Shown here: one piece after another, positions 1-9,560 of the stretch
Position numbering within the stretch: the stretch's first letter is position 1
Layout of the letters: every line of letters begins with the position of its first letter
From: Trichobilharzia regenti
Taxonomy: Eukaryota; Platyhelminthes; Trematoda; Strigeidida; Schistosomatidae
Direction of reading: 5' to 3'
Length of the DNA: 64,000 nucleotides
NCBI GenBank assembly: GCA_944472135.2
Contig: OX235264.1
Coordinates: forward strand, 121,177,809-121,241,808
The notes under the pieces: generated by a model
Told to the model about the DNA's origin: nothing
Seen by the model: only the letters and a program-made list of their open reading frames with translations
The model's database searches: none
Program-made: the position numbers and the translations under genes

Positions 1-125
1 AGCTTGTTTATTTATTTCATCACCTCTGTCGTCAAGTTGTTGATAAAGCAACTGTAATTGTACATCTCCAACATTTTTCGCCGAAGTAAAACCAGCGCCA
101 ACAGTGATATTGCCCGGAGTGTAGG
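1..125 (-). pseudogene. KIF5: Kinesin-1 heavy chain stalk exon, palindrome arm 1 copy (partial)
   Basis: Read on the minus strand, this is the mirror of the exon at 7539-7663 and encodes the same KHC stalk stretch containing LYQQLDDRGDEINQQ-like residues. Kinesin-1 heavy chains have this conserved coiled-coil segment just after the motor and neck region. The splice acceptor lies at 126-127 (CT on the plus strand). The window edge cuts the exon. Near the edge it differs from arm 2 by one base (AATAAACAA against AATCAACAA). With neighbouring KHC exons absent or in the wrong orientation, it is read as a duplicated fragment. Confidence 0.75.
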
Positions 126-249
126 CTGAGAGAAAAAACACACGGTGATCAGCATTCTGCATAGTATTCATGATATGACAAGAACGCGTAATATCTCATG
201 GTTTCAACAAAACAAGACTAAATCAAAAAGAAACTGACAAATCATCAAA

Positions 250-346
250 TACTTTCTTCTCTTACTTTGTGTGCTACATGGAGTGTGGCGACTTGAACTT
301 CCTTACATTTGTGCAAAGTTTTATGTCGAAAACAGACAGACAGAGA
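250..346 (+). mobile_element. RTE-like retroelement 3' end fragment
   Basis: This matches the 3' terminal sequence of the RTE copies at 4863-5690 and 36972-37528 (GTGCTACATGGAGTGTGGCG, then a stretch ending in an ACAGACAGAC tail). Only the last ~100 bases are present. Its mirror lies at 7318-7414 on the minus strand. Confidence 0.6.
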
Positions 347-704
347 CATGCATGACAACGCAGAGCTACGTTGTGAACTTGTTAAAGTGGAAAAACGTCA
401 TAAGGTTAGTTGGTTGGTTGGTTAGTAATTATCATTACCTTTTTCTCTCTATCTTGTCGTTTGAATGAAAAGCAGACTGTTTATTGTAGATTTCATCCAC
501 TAACCGACATAAGTATTGACATTTCTCTATGCAACTAGGGCTTTAAAAATAACGAGGCGAGATCGCTTGTGATTATTCAACCATTGGGATGAGATTCAAT
601 CATCACGTATGAATTCTAACTGCTGGGAAATAGTGATGTCGATGATCATCGTGGAGACGGCTAGTTTGACATTAGCCGCCAATTTATAGCTGTGATGAGT
701 TAGA

Positions 705-1386
705 CATGGTCATTGGATGTGGAAGACATGAAAAGGCCGGTTAGTTGTCTTTGATCATAGGTGTCGGTGTTCCACTGTTAGCTGGAATAACACATGGCAA
801 GTATTGTTATGGTTGGAAGTCAAATTCTAGTTGGGGAGGTAAAATTAGTCCACGAGGTTGTGAAGTTAAATCGATTGAGATGATTAGTACATGTGTTACG
901 AATGTGTAGCCACCAATCGCCTTCCTTGACGGGTTGGGTGGGTAGTGTTAGCTGCTGGCATGTAATGGATCAAGTTGGAAAAGAGGCAGTGATGGTCAAA
1001 CGAGAAAACCTGTCTTCGCCGGGCAATGAAATCCACAATAGTTAGTTTGAACTAGCTCACTAGTCAGTCAGGTAGCGATGTGTCGACTGGTGTCTGGTTG
1101 ATGTCCTCGGGATGGTAGGAAGCAATGATGGCTGGAGACAATTGGTGGTATGGCTCAAAATCTTCTTCGCTCAGTGATGGCTAGCGCAGATGCACTCACT
1201 CTTTGTGATTTGTCATATCGAAGAAAACTGGATTGTTCCTTCCATATTACTATTCACTTTACTAGATCAGACTACTGTTCACCATCCGTCTTCTGATGAG
1301 TAGTCTCTCTTTACTTTCTTATCTTGGTTTGTGTGCTAGAAGGATGGAAAGTGACAGCAAAGTTTTATGTTGAGACCAGTCAGTCA
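705..1386 (+). mobile_element. Decayed RTE-like retroelement, C-terminal pol and 3' UTR
   Basis: Broken plus-strand translation retains GHLDVEDMKR, EVVKLNRLR and VHVLRM-like pieces. These align with the RTE C-terminal region that is better preserved at 4895-5350 (WPLRVEDMKR, VVKLHRLRWLGHVLRM). The 3' UTR and a CAGTCAGTCAGT tail end near 1386. Several stops and frameshifts show it is old. The tail is a CAGT repeat rather than the CAGA repeat of the younger copies. The mirror copy is at 6278-6960, minus strand. Confidence 0.7.
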
Positions 1387-1973
1387 GTGGTTGATCATCC
1401 GCGAAGCACACAGACATGTTATCAAGACTTTGTTTATGCAGCTGTGCCTCCATCTGACAAGTGATAGCCATCGTGATATCAGATGTGTGTGGCATAGAGA
1501 TGAGGAAAATGAAAAAGGTACTTCTCACCGAATTAGTCAGTCAGTTAGTTAGTTATGGCCTGACACATAATTGATGTGTTATGAATGAATATTGTGTATA
1601 TGGAATGGAGAAAAGTGAACTGATGTGAACTGAGTTTTCAACGTAGATCATCACTGTACAAAATACAACAGTTCCAACTGGTTACACTTCATAGATAGAT
1701 GTACACATAAATAAACTGAAATGTCTGAGAGGAGGAATGACGACATCGCGAGAATAATGGATCCTTGATAGATTACAAAAATGTGAGTGAATGTGCATCA
1801 TTGAAAGTAATTTTGAGCCATCTAATGGAGAATTTGCAGTTCCATCGGGATAGTGAGTCGTAGTCTGCCTCATAGTTGTTCCCCAGAAGGCTGATGGGTG
1901 AAAGGATTTGAATCCAACCAGTCACCTGGCCCTGAGCGTAATTCAACCTGAGCAGCTGAGTGGCTAGCAGCAT

Positions 1974-2790
1974 CTGTCTGTCTGTCTGTTTTCGACATAG
2001 AACTTTGCACAAATGTGCGGAAGTTCAAGTCGCCACACTCCGTGTAGCACGCGAAGCAAGAGAAGAAAGTACAAGAAAAGCATAATAGAAACAGTGAGCA
2101 GAGGTGTGAGACAAAGGAGGAGTAATAACGAAGAACAAAACAGTTTCATTGGAGATCATAAGTCACAAGGAGTGGATGCATCTGCGATAGCCACTGAGAA
2201 CGATTTTGAGCCATGCCACCAATTGTTTCCAACCATAGATTTTCGCTGTCCCGAGGACCTCAACCTGGAAGTCTATACCTTCCTACGTGGCTTAGACCAA
2301 CTGTTGTGGATTTCATTGACTGGTTCGGCCAAGTTTTTGTTTGACCGCCGCTAGCTTTTTCCAGCCTAACCTTATATCCGCTAACATTGCTCGTCGAGGG
2401 AGGCGATGGCTTGGCATACGTAACACATGTCCTAACCACCTCAGTCGATGTAGCTTCACGACTTCGTCGATTGATTTCCCCTGTTTACCTAGCACTCGAC
2501 GCCTAACCTCCATGTTGCTCACCTTATTATGCCACTTTACACGGGAAATAGAGCGCAGGCACGTATGATCAAAGACAGCTAGTCTTTTCATGTCTTCCAC
2601 TCTGAGTGGCCAGGTCTCACAACCATAAAGGAGGACGGAGCGGACTGATGAGCAGTACACCCGCCCTTTGGTCGATAGTCGAACATCTCGTCTACGCCAG
2701 AGTCGGCGTAAACTGGCAAATGCGAAACGAGCCCCCTGTATTCGTGCTGAGATTTCGTCAGGGATCAATCCGTTGGGGCTAGCAGCATTG
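1974..2790 (-). mobile_element. RTE-like retroelement 3' fragment, palindrome arm 1
   Basis: The minus strand is open from 2768 to 2313 (151 codons) and encodes the RTE region downstream of the reverse transcriptase: DEISARIQGARFAFASL, RVYCSSVRSVLLYGCETWPL and RLRWLGHVLRM. RTE-clade (SR2-type) elements of schistosomes carry this segment. A frameshift in the C-terminus near 2345 ends the frame early compared with the copy at 36989-37252. The 3' end is a CTGT/ACAG repeat at about 1974-1991. The 5' end is truncated and all catalytic RT domains are missing, so the copy is inactive. Confidence 0.85.
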
Positions 2791-3014
2791 TTGGAAGTCT
2801 GTATTTTTTGTCTATGTACATACCCTAATACTTTCGGAGTTGACGACGTTATTAAGTGTTAGAGAGGTAGACTGGCTTTCTTCAGTAATTCTTAGTGTAT
2901 GTGCTCTGCTGACTGACTGGTCTTGACTGACACCATAGTTTGCGTTTTCACTCGAGAAATAACGTAGTCATCTTGAAGAGTTATTTTGTAGAGATCCGAT
3001 TTGTTTTAAGTTTG

Positions 3015-3330
3015 ACACCAGTGAAAGAATTATTGGAAAACCAGGGTGATGTACTGGATAGTATGGGACTGTTCAGCAGTACGCATTTATTGGTGTTCCA
3101 ACTTTCAGGATCATTGATTTTTGGTCACTTGTAGTAACTGAACAAATCCTGGCTACGAATGACATTGGCTGGTGACAGTCGCGTTAAAATTACGATTTGG
3201 AAGAGGTTAGAATTCATATGGCAGTGGATTGGATTCCGGTGTCGGAATGGTGTGAGAGCTTGACTTACAACTTTCAGGTGCAGGGTGCGTACTGCTGAGT
3301 AGTAATTCGAGTCTAGAGTATAACAACCCC
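3015..3330. mobile_element. Degenerate SINE pair, palindrome arm 1
   Basis: Pieces matching the 3' body of the SINEs at 8793-8970 and 62740-62910 are visible: GAAAACC..GTACTGGA, then a CAGCAGTACGC piece. They occur first in one orientation, then a facing half appears around 3200-3300 (GAATTCATATGGCAGTGG, GCGTACTGCTGAG). The tRNA-like head is not recognisable. Mirrored at about 4335-4650. Confidence 0.4.
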
Positions 3331-3442
3331 CAGTTGTCACTCCCGGATTCTCCAATGTTTCTCTGAGCTTGTGATAAAAACTGCAATGTAGTCATTAAGT
3401 TTAAAAGGGAAGTGAGTGTTTGAAGTCTCATGTGAACAACAA

Positions 3443-3460
3443 TAATAATAATAATAATGT
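3443..3460 (+). repeat. AAT microsatellite
   Basis: Short AATAATAAT run. It is mirrored as TTATTATTA at about 4205-4222 in the other palindrome arm. Confidence 0.8.
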
Positions 3461-3713
3461 GTTTAGAAATTAGTGGATAGGTAAAATTGATCCGCGGCAA
3501 ATTGAATCTCCTGATCTCACGATTGTTCATAGCGGCATAAATGAAGGGTTGAGGAGTTCTCTGGACACAGAGAGAGAGGACGATTTGACAATTTTGGGGA
3601 CAATTTTTCACCGACAAGTATTCTGATAACACAGATGAGAAATGTACTTAAATGTCAATGGTTATATCTCCACCTATTTTGTTATGTTTTCTTTCTCTCT
3701 TTCTTTCTCATAG

Positions 3714-3813
3714 TGTACTCTGGAGCGTGTACACAGCTTAGAGTTATCATTGAAAGAGGCTAAGGAAGGGGCTATGCGTGATCGTAAACGCTATCAAGTT
3801 GAAATTGAACGTA
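3714..3813 (+). pseudogene. KIF5: Kinesin-1 heavy chain tail exon, cut at palindrome axis (arm 1)
   Basis: After a polypyrimidine tract and AG acceptor at 3712-3713, the frame reads [11 protein letters not shown] and then [21 protein letters not shown]. This corresponds to the conserved kinesin-1 tail segment ERVKALE..LKEAKE..RDRKRYQ. The reading frame runs straight into the AT microsatellite at the palindrome axis, so the rest of the exon (IKEAVR-like in other species) is missing. The mirrored copy starts 38 bases further on in the opposite orientation. The breakpoint that formed the palindrome, or the end of the original fragment, therefore lies inside this coding exon. Confidence 0.85.
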
Positions 3814-3854
3814 TATATGTATATGTATATGCATATATATATATATATATATAC
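3811..3854. repeat. AT-rich microsatellite at palindrome axis
   Basis: TATATATG/TATATG units followed by a pure TA run. It separates the two inverted KHC tail exons and forms the symmetry centre of the 7.7-kb palindrome. Confidence 0.9.
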
Positions 3855-3951
3855 GTTCAATTTCAACTTGATAGCGTTTACGATCACGCATAGCCCCTTC
3901 CTTAGCCTCTTTCAATGATAACTCTAAGCTGTGTACACGCTCCAGAGTACA
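3852..3951 (-). pseudogene. KIF5: Kinesin-1 heavy chain tail exon, cut at palindrome axis (arm 2)
   Basis: Reverse-complement copy of the exon at 3714-3813 with the same coding content ([15 protein letters not shown]) and the same acceptor, at 3952-3953 (CT on the plus strand). It is truncated at the axis in the same place. The two copies point toward each other across the AT repeat, so neither can be spliced to a downstream KHC exon. Confidence 0.85.
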
Positions 3952-4334
3952 CTATGAGAAAGAAAGAGAGAAAGAAAACATAACAAAATAGGTGGAGATA
4001 TAACCATTGACATTTAAGTACATTTCTCATCTGTGTTATCAGAATACTTGTCGGTGAAAAATTGTCCCCAAAATTGTCAAATCGTCCTCTCTCTCTGTGT
4101 CCAGAGAACTCCTCAACCCTTCATTTATGCCGCTATGAACAATCGTGAGATCAGGAGATTCAATTTGCCGCGGATCAATTTTACCTATCCACTAATTTCT
4201 AAACATTATTATTATTATTATTGTTGTTCACATGAGACTTCAAACACTCACTTCCCTTTTAAACTTAATGACTACATTGCAGTTTTTATCACAAGCTCAG
4301 AGAAACATTGGAGAATCCGGGAGTGACAACTGGG

Positions 4335-4650
4335 GGTTGTTATACTCTAGACTCGAATTACTACTCAGCAGTACGCATCCTGCACCTGAAAGTTGTAAGT
4401 CAAGCTCTCACACCATTCCGACACCGGAATCCAATCCACTGCCATATGAATTCTAACCTCTTCCAAATCGTAATTTTAACGCGACTGTCACCAGCCAATG
4501 TCATTCGTAGCCAGGATTTGTTCAGTTACTACAAGTGACCAAAAATCAATGATCCTGAAAGTTGGAACACCAATAAATGCGTACTGCTGAACAGTCCCAT
4601 ACTATCCAGTACATCACCCTGGTTTTCCAATAATTCTTTCACTGGTGTCA
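4335..4650. mobile_element. Degenerate SINE pair, palindrome arm 2
   Basis: Mirror image of 3015-3330. It differs from it by a substitution in the CAGCAGTACGCA(T/C)CCTG piece near 4379. Confidence 0.4.
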
Positions 4651-4874
4651 AACTTAAAACAAATCGGATCTCTACAAAATAACTCTTCAAGATGACTACG
4701 TTATTTCTCGAGTGAAAACGCAAACTATGGTGTCAGTCAAGACCAGTCAGTCAGCAGAGCACATACACTAAGAATTACTGAAGAAAGCCAGTCTACCTCT
4801 CTAACACTTAATAACGTCGTCAACTCCGAAAGTATTAGGGTATGTACATAGACAAAAAATACAGACTTCCAACA

Positions 4875-5690
4875 ATGCTGCTAGCCCCAACGGATTGATC
4901 CCTGACGAAATCTCAGCACGAATACAGGGGGCTCGTTTCGCATTTGCCAGTTTACGCCGACTCTGGCGTAGACGAGATGTTCGACTATCGACCAAAGGGC
5001 GGGTGTACTGCTCATCAGTCCGCTCCGTCCTCCTTTATGGTTGTGAGACCTGGCCACTCAGAGTGGAAGACATGAAAAGACTAGCTGTCTTTGATCATAC
5101 GTGCCTGCGCTCTATTTCCCGTGTAAAGTGGCATAATAAGGTGAGCAACATGGAGGTTAGGCGTCGAGTGCTAGGTAAACAGGGGAAATCAATCGACGAA
5201 GTCGTGAAGTTACATCGACTGAGGTGGTTAGGACATGTGTTACGTATGCCAAGCCATCGCCTCCCTCGACGAGCAATGTTAGCGGATATAAGGTTAGGCT
5301 GGAAAAAGCTAGCGGCGGTCAAACAAAAACTTGGCCGAACCAGTCAATGAAATCCACAACAGTTGGTCTAAGCCACGTAGGAAGGTATAGACTTCCAGGT
5401 TGAGGTCCTCGGGACAGCGAAAATCTATGGTTGGAAACAATTGGTGGCATGGCTCAAAATCGTTCTCAGTGGCTATCGCAGATGCATCCACTCCCTGTGA
5501 CTTATGATCTCCAATGAAACTGTTTTGTTCTTCGTTATTACTCCTCCTTTGTCTCACACCTCTGCTCACTGTTTCTATTATGCTTTTCTTGTACTTCCTT
5601 CTCTTGCTTCGCGTGCTACACGGAGTGTGGCGACTTGAACTTCCTTACATTTGTGCAAAGTTCTATGTCGAAAACAGACAGACAGACAGA
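4875..5690 (+). mobile_element. RTE-like retroelement 3' fragment, palindrome arm 2
   Basis: Plus-strand mirror of 1974-2790. Open from 4895 to 5350 with DEISARIQGARF, SVRSVLLYGCETWPL and VVKLHRLRWLGHVLRM, the post-RT segment of RTE-clade elements. It is followed by the 3' UTR (ATGGTTGGAAACAATTGG, GTGCTACACGGAGTGTGGCG) and an ACAGACAGACAGA tail ending about 5690. It is 5'-truncated and lacks all RT catalytic motifs. Confidence 0.85.
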
Positions 5691-6277
5691 TGCTGCTAGC
5701 CACCCAGCTGCTCAGGTTGAATTACGCTCAGGGCCAGGTGACTGGTGGGATTCAAATCCTTTCACCCATCAGCCTTCTGGGGAACAACTATGAGGCAGAC
5801 TACGACTCACTATCCCGATGGAACTGCAAATTCTCCATTAGATGGCTCAAAATTACTTTCAATGATGCACATTCACTCACATTTTTGTAATCTATCAAGG
5901 ATCTATTATTCTCGCGATGTCGTCATTCCTCCTCTCAGACATTTCAGTTTATTTATGTGTACATCTATCTATGAAGTGTAACCAGTTGGAACTGTTGTAT
6001 TTTGTACAGTGATGATCTACGTTGAAAACTCAGTTCACATCAGTTCACTTTTCTCCATTCCATATACACAATATTCATTCATAACACATCAATTATGTGT
6101 CAGGCCATAACTAACTAACTGACTGACTAATTCGGTGAGAAGTACCTTTTTCATTTTCCTCATCTCTATGCCACACACATCTGATATCACGATGGCTATC
6201 ACTTGTCAGATGGAGGCACAGCTGCATAAACAAAGTCTTGATAACATGTCTGTGTGCTTCGCGGATGATCAACCACT

Positions 6278-6960
6278 GACTGACTGGTCTCAACATAAAA
6301 CTTTGCTGTCACTTTCCATCCTTCTAGCACACAAACCAAGATAAGAAAGTAAAGAGAGACTACTCATCAGAAGACGGATGGTGAACAGTAGTCTGATCTA
6401 GTAAAGTGAATAGTAATATGGAAGGAACAATCCAGTTTTCTTCGATATGACAAATCACAAAGAGTGAGTGCATCTGCGCTAGCCATCACTGAGCGAAGAA
6501 GATTTTGAGCCATACCACCAATTGTCTCCAGCCATCATTGCTTCCTACCATCCCGAGGACATCAACCAGACACCAGTCGACACATCGCTACCTGACTGAC
6601 TAGTGAGCTAGTTCAAACTAACTATTGTGGATTTCATTGCCCGGCGAAAACAGGTTTTCTCGTTTGACCATCACTGCCTCTTTTCCAACTTGATCCATTA
6701 CATGCCAGCAGCTAACACTACCCACCCAACCCGTCAAGGAAGGCGATTGGTGGCTACACATTCGTAACACATGTACTAATCATCTCAATCGATTTAACTT
6801 CACAACCTCGTGGACTAATTTTACCTCCCCAACTAGAATTTGACTTCCAACCATAACAATACTTGCCATGTGTTATTCCAGCTAACAGTGGAACACCGAC
6901 ACCTATGATCAAAGACAACTAACCGGCCTTTTCATGTCTTCCACATCCAATGACCATGTC
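6278..6960 (-). mobile_element. Decayed RTE-like element, palindrome arm 2
   Basis: Mirror of 705-1386, with the same broken C-terminal pol remnants and 3' UTR. A sequence very close to its 3' half recurs at 63660-64000. Confidence 0.65.
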
Positions 6961-7317
6961 TAACTCATCACAGCTATAAATTGGCGGCTAATGTCAAACT
7001 AGCCGTCTCCACGATGATCATCGACATCACTATTTCCCAGCAGTTAGAATTCATACGTGATGATTGAATCTCATCCCAATGGTTGAATAATCACAAGCGA
7101 TCTCGCCTCGTTATTTTTAAAGCCCTAATTGCATAGAGAAATGTCAATACTTATGTCGGTTAGTGGATGAAATCTACAATAAACAGTCTGCTATTCATTC
7201 AAACGACAAGATAGAGAGAAAAAGGTAATGATAATTACTAACCAACCAACCAACTAACCTTATGACGTTTTTACACTTTAACAAGTTCACAACATAGCTC
7301 TGCGTTGTCATGCATGT

Positions 7318-7414
7318 CTCTGTCTGTCTGTTTTCGACATAAAACTTTGCACAAATGTAAGGAAGTTCAAGTCGCCACACTCCATGTAGCACACAAAGTA
7401 AGAGAAGAAAGTAT
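7318..7414 (-). mobile_element. RTE-like 3' end fragment, palindrome arm 2
   Basis: Mirror of 250-346; only the 3' terminal ~100 bases with a CTGTCTGTCTG tail. Confidence 0.6.
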
Positions 7415-7538
7415 TTGATGATTTGTCGGTTTCTTTTTGATTTAGTCTTGTTTTGTTGAAACCATGAGATATTACGCGTTCTTGTCGTATCATGAATACT
7501 ATGCAGAATGCTGATCACCGTGTGTTGTTTTCTCTCAG

Positions 7539-7788
7539 CCTACACTCCGGGCAATATCACTGTTGGCGCTGGTTTTACTTCAGCGAAAAATGTTGGAGAT
7601 GTACAATTACAGTTGCTTTATCAACAACTTGACGACAGAGGTGATGAAATAAATCAACAAGCTGAGACAATAGCTGGAAGTGAGAAAGTTGCGAAGACAA
7701 CTGAAATCCCTGAAGTGATGGAACATCAAAGAAAGAGGAGATGAAATGTTCAAAAAAGGAATAACAAAAATATTCGAAAAATCCAGGT
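7539..7788 (+). pseudogene. KIF5: Kinesin-1 heavy chain stalk exon (arm 2) with degraded 3' part
   Basis: A TTTTCTCTCAG acceptor ends at 7538. The frame then reads NITVGAGFTSAKN and LYQQLDDRGDEINQQAE, matching the kinesin-1 stalk segment LYxQLDDKDDEINQQ. Homology is clear to about 7665, where the palindrome also ends. The frame continues to a stop at 7742-7744 without recognisable KHC sequence. A possible donor (CAG|GTAAAG) sits at about 7789, reachable only after a frame change. The next KHC exon in protein order is at 38513, about 31 kb away, so this copy is probably a detached fragment. Confidence 0.75.
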
Positions 7789-7789
7789 A

Positions 7790-8582
7790 AAGTGAGAAAA
7801 CCAGATTATAAAAAACCAAGCGTGAGAAAATATTACATAGGGCTCTGAGGTTAAATAAAGATATGTGACAGTCTGCTGACTTCCTTTGTCACTCTAACTT
7901 CAGCCATGATATCCACTCCTCCACGTACGGTCAAATCTAGCAGTCTAAAATCCAATTAGTTAACACCAAAAACAGCTTATTTTCATTATTTATTCTGGTA
8001 CGAAGAAAAATACACGTAGCATAAGTTTTAACTACTCTAGTAAAGAAAGACTGAACAACCCCTTTCTCCTACATGTAACATCATTATAACTACCATTCAA
8101 CAGAGAAAACTGTGATGAATCCGTATTAAAATGTTAATAACTATTGAATATACTTCATTCTCACGATCCAAGCTTTACAGCTAAGTAACGTCCTTAATCC
8201 TTAAAAACTCTGTCACAGGAATGAAACTAGATAGTTAATGACAAATTTAAAATGTTCAGCTCATATCACACTAAAATGCAGTAGCTTCGTATATTTTCAT
8301 TTAGCACGGGTCAAATAACTGATGCGCGCATGTGTTGTGCAATCCCAATGGCCTGCTGTTTCCGAGCTTGAATTCAGCTTCATACTGCACTTTTTGAAAC
8401 CTTACAAACTAATTTGTATTCAGTTATTAAGACAGTACACAAAGTGCTGTCAGCTTCGAATAAGGTGTACACTGTACACCCCGTTCCTTGAATTAATAGG
8501 ATGTCTTCATTCATGAGATTTTAAACGCAGAACCACTGAATGATTCGCATTCATCATTAGATAAAATGAATGATAAAACTTA

Positions 8583-8584
<2 letters not shown>
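7790..8584. other. Unassigned AT-rich stretch
   Basis: No convincing coding or repeat-family signal was recognised. The short open frames (for example 8322-8516) have no familiar motif. Confidence 0.6.

Positions 8585-8628
<44 letters not shown>
8585..8628 (+). repeat. AT dinucleotide microsatellite
   Basis: Uninterrupted (AT)22. Confidence 0.98.
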
Positions 8629-8630
<2 letters not shown>

Positions 8631-8669
8631 GTATTGGTTTTGTAGAGATTTTCTTTGTTTGATTGATTG

Positions 8670-8990
8670 GGGGGTTTCATCATGAGCTGATATCGGTTAG
8701 AAAACCATTGGAAAACCTGGGAGCACTGGACATCTGTTTCGTCCTAGTTTGGGGCTCTTCATTACCAAGCAATTCATGGGCCATTGGATCGGGGTCCAGT
8801 GGCTCAATGGTCCACGAGCTAGCACGCCTTGTAATCAGAAGGTCCTGGGTTCGAACCCTGGTGGCGGGTGCCTACTGTTAAGTCCCAAACTAGGACGAAT
8901 TAGCTGTGCAGTACTCCCAGGTTTTCCAGTGATTCTCTAACTGATGTCAGCTCATGATGAAATCCCTTGGATTTCGACAGGAACAGGAGT
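8670..8990. mobile_element. Inverted SINE pair with tRNA-like head and hammerhead remnant
   Basis: Bases 8793-8970 form a plus-strand SINE. A tRNA-like head (GTGGCTCAATGGTCCACGAGC, then B-box GGTTCGAACCC around 8849-8859) is followed by GTCCCAAACTAGGACGA and the conserved body CCCAGGTTTTCCAGTG. Bases 8670-8770 hold the body of a second SINE in the opposite orientation (GAAAACCTGGGAGCACTGG). The head-to-tail layout matches schistosome Sm-alpha type SINEs. The hammerhead core is damaged (CTGTTAA in place of the consensus, GAAT in place of GAAA). Confidence 0.75.
8871..8914 (+). ncRNA. Degenerate hammerhead ribozyme remnant in SINE
   Basis: Stem I halves CTACTG and CAGTAC, and stem II GTCC/GGAC, are still visible. 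The catalytic core is lost (TTAA where seven bases are expected, GAAT where GAAA is expected). Presumed inactive. Confidence 0.45.
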
Positions 8991-9560
8991 TTCAGCAGTA
9001 AATCTCCAGTTTTTCCTCACCAATGAAGTCCTCTCCAGCTAACTCTACGGAAGCATATAGGCTGTCAGATACTCTTAAACAAGCTACTAAATGTTACATT
9101 TAGACACCAAGATAGTCGAGTTTAATTCGGGTTCTAGTCGATCGACCACCTGGCATGTGGTCTCAACCGATGATCTCCTCAGCGTGTGCCCGATTCATTA
9201 CCGTTTTCTCCACGATATTTCCTCGGCAATAGGCTTGCAGTTGATCCGTTCCCACAGGCTCATGTTGCTAATTCTTTCTACCAAGCATCTCAGTTTCAGG
9301 ATGCAGTCAAACAACGAAAATGTCAGCTATTGATAAAATTCCTCACTGGCCTGTTGGAAATGCTTTCCGTGAAACACAAACACACACGTCAAGTTTCTCA
9401 CTCATATAAAACAACTGACTGACTTAACATACTTGTTGAGAACCCGAATCTTCTCCTCTGTTCTCCACAGTGCAGAAGATTTCCAACATGATTTCAAAAT
9501 GCTGAAGGTCTACATCGCCTTTCGGATGTTGATTTCGACATCCTCACTCATCCCATGTGA
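8991..9560. other. Unassigned stretch
   Basis: Short frames at 9091-9422 show no recognised domain. This may be the worn 3' end of the decayed RTE that follows. Confidence 0.5.

Larger units (their letters stand above)
1..7663. repeat. Giant near-perfect palindrome, arms about 3.83 kb, no spacer
   Basis: Sequence 1-3832 is repeated in reverse complement at 3833-7663. Position 1 pairs with 7663 and 3805 with 3860, so the net length difference is about one base over 3.8 kb. The arms differ at scattered sites, for example 372, 530, 2017-2018 and 3285 against their partners, so they are not exact copies. The axis is a TATATG/TATA microsatellite at 3811-3854. Arm 1 runs off the window start, so the full palindrome may be longer. 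It carries KHC exons and RTE fragments in mirrored order. It could be a real inverted duplication or a long-read fold-back assembly artefact; the arm differences favour the former but do not prove it. Confidence 0.93.

Noticed and set aside
3443..3460. CRISPR-like or satellite array
   Set aside because: Only short trinucleotide microsatellites are present; no regularly spaced repeat-spacer structure occurs in the window, and the genome is eukaryotic.
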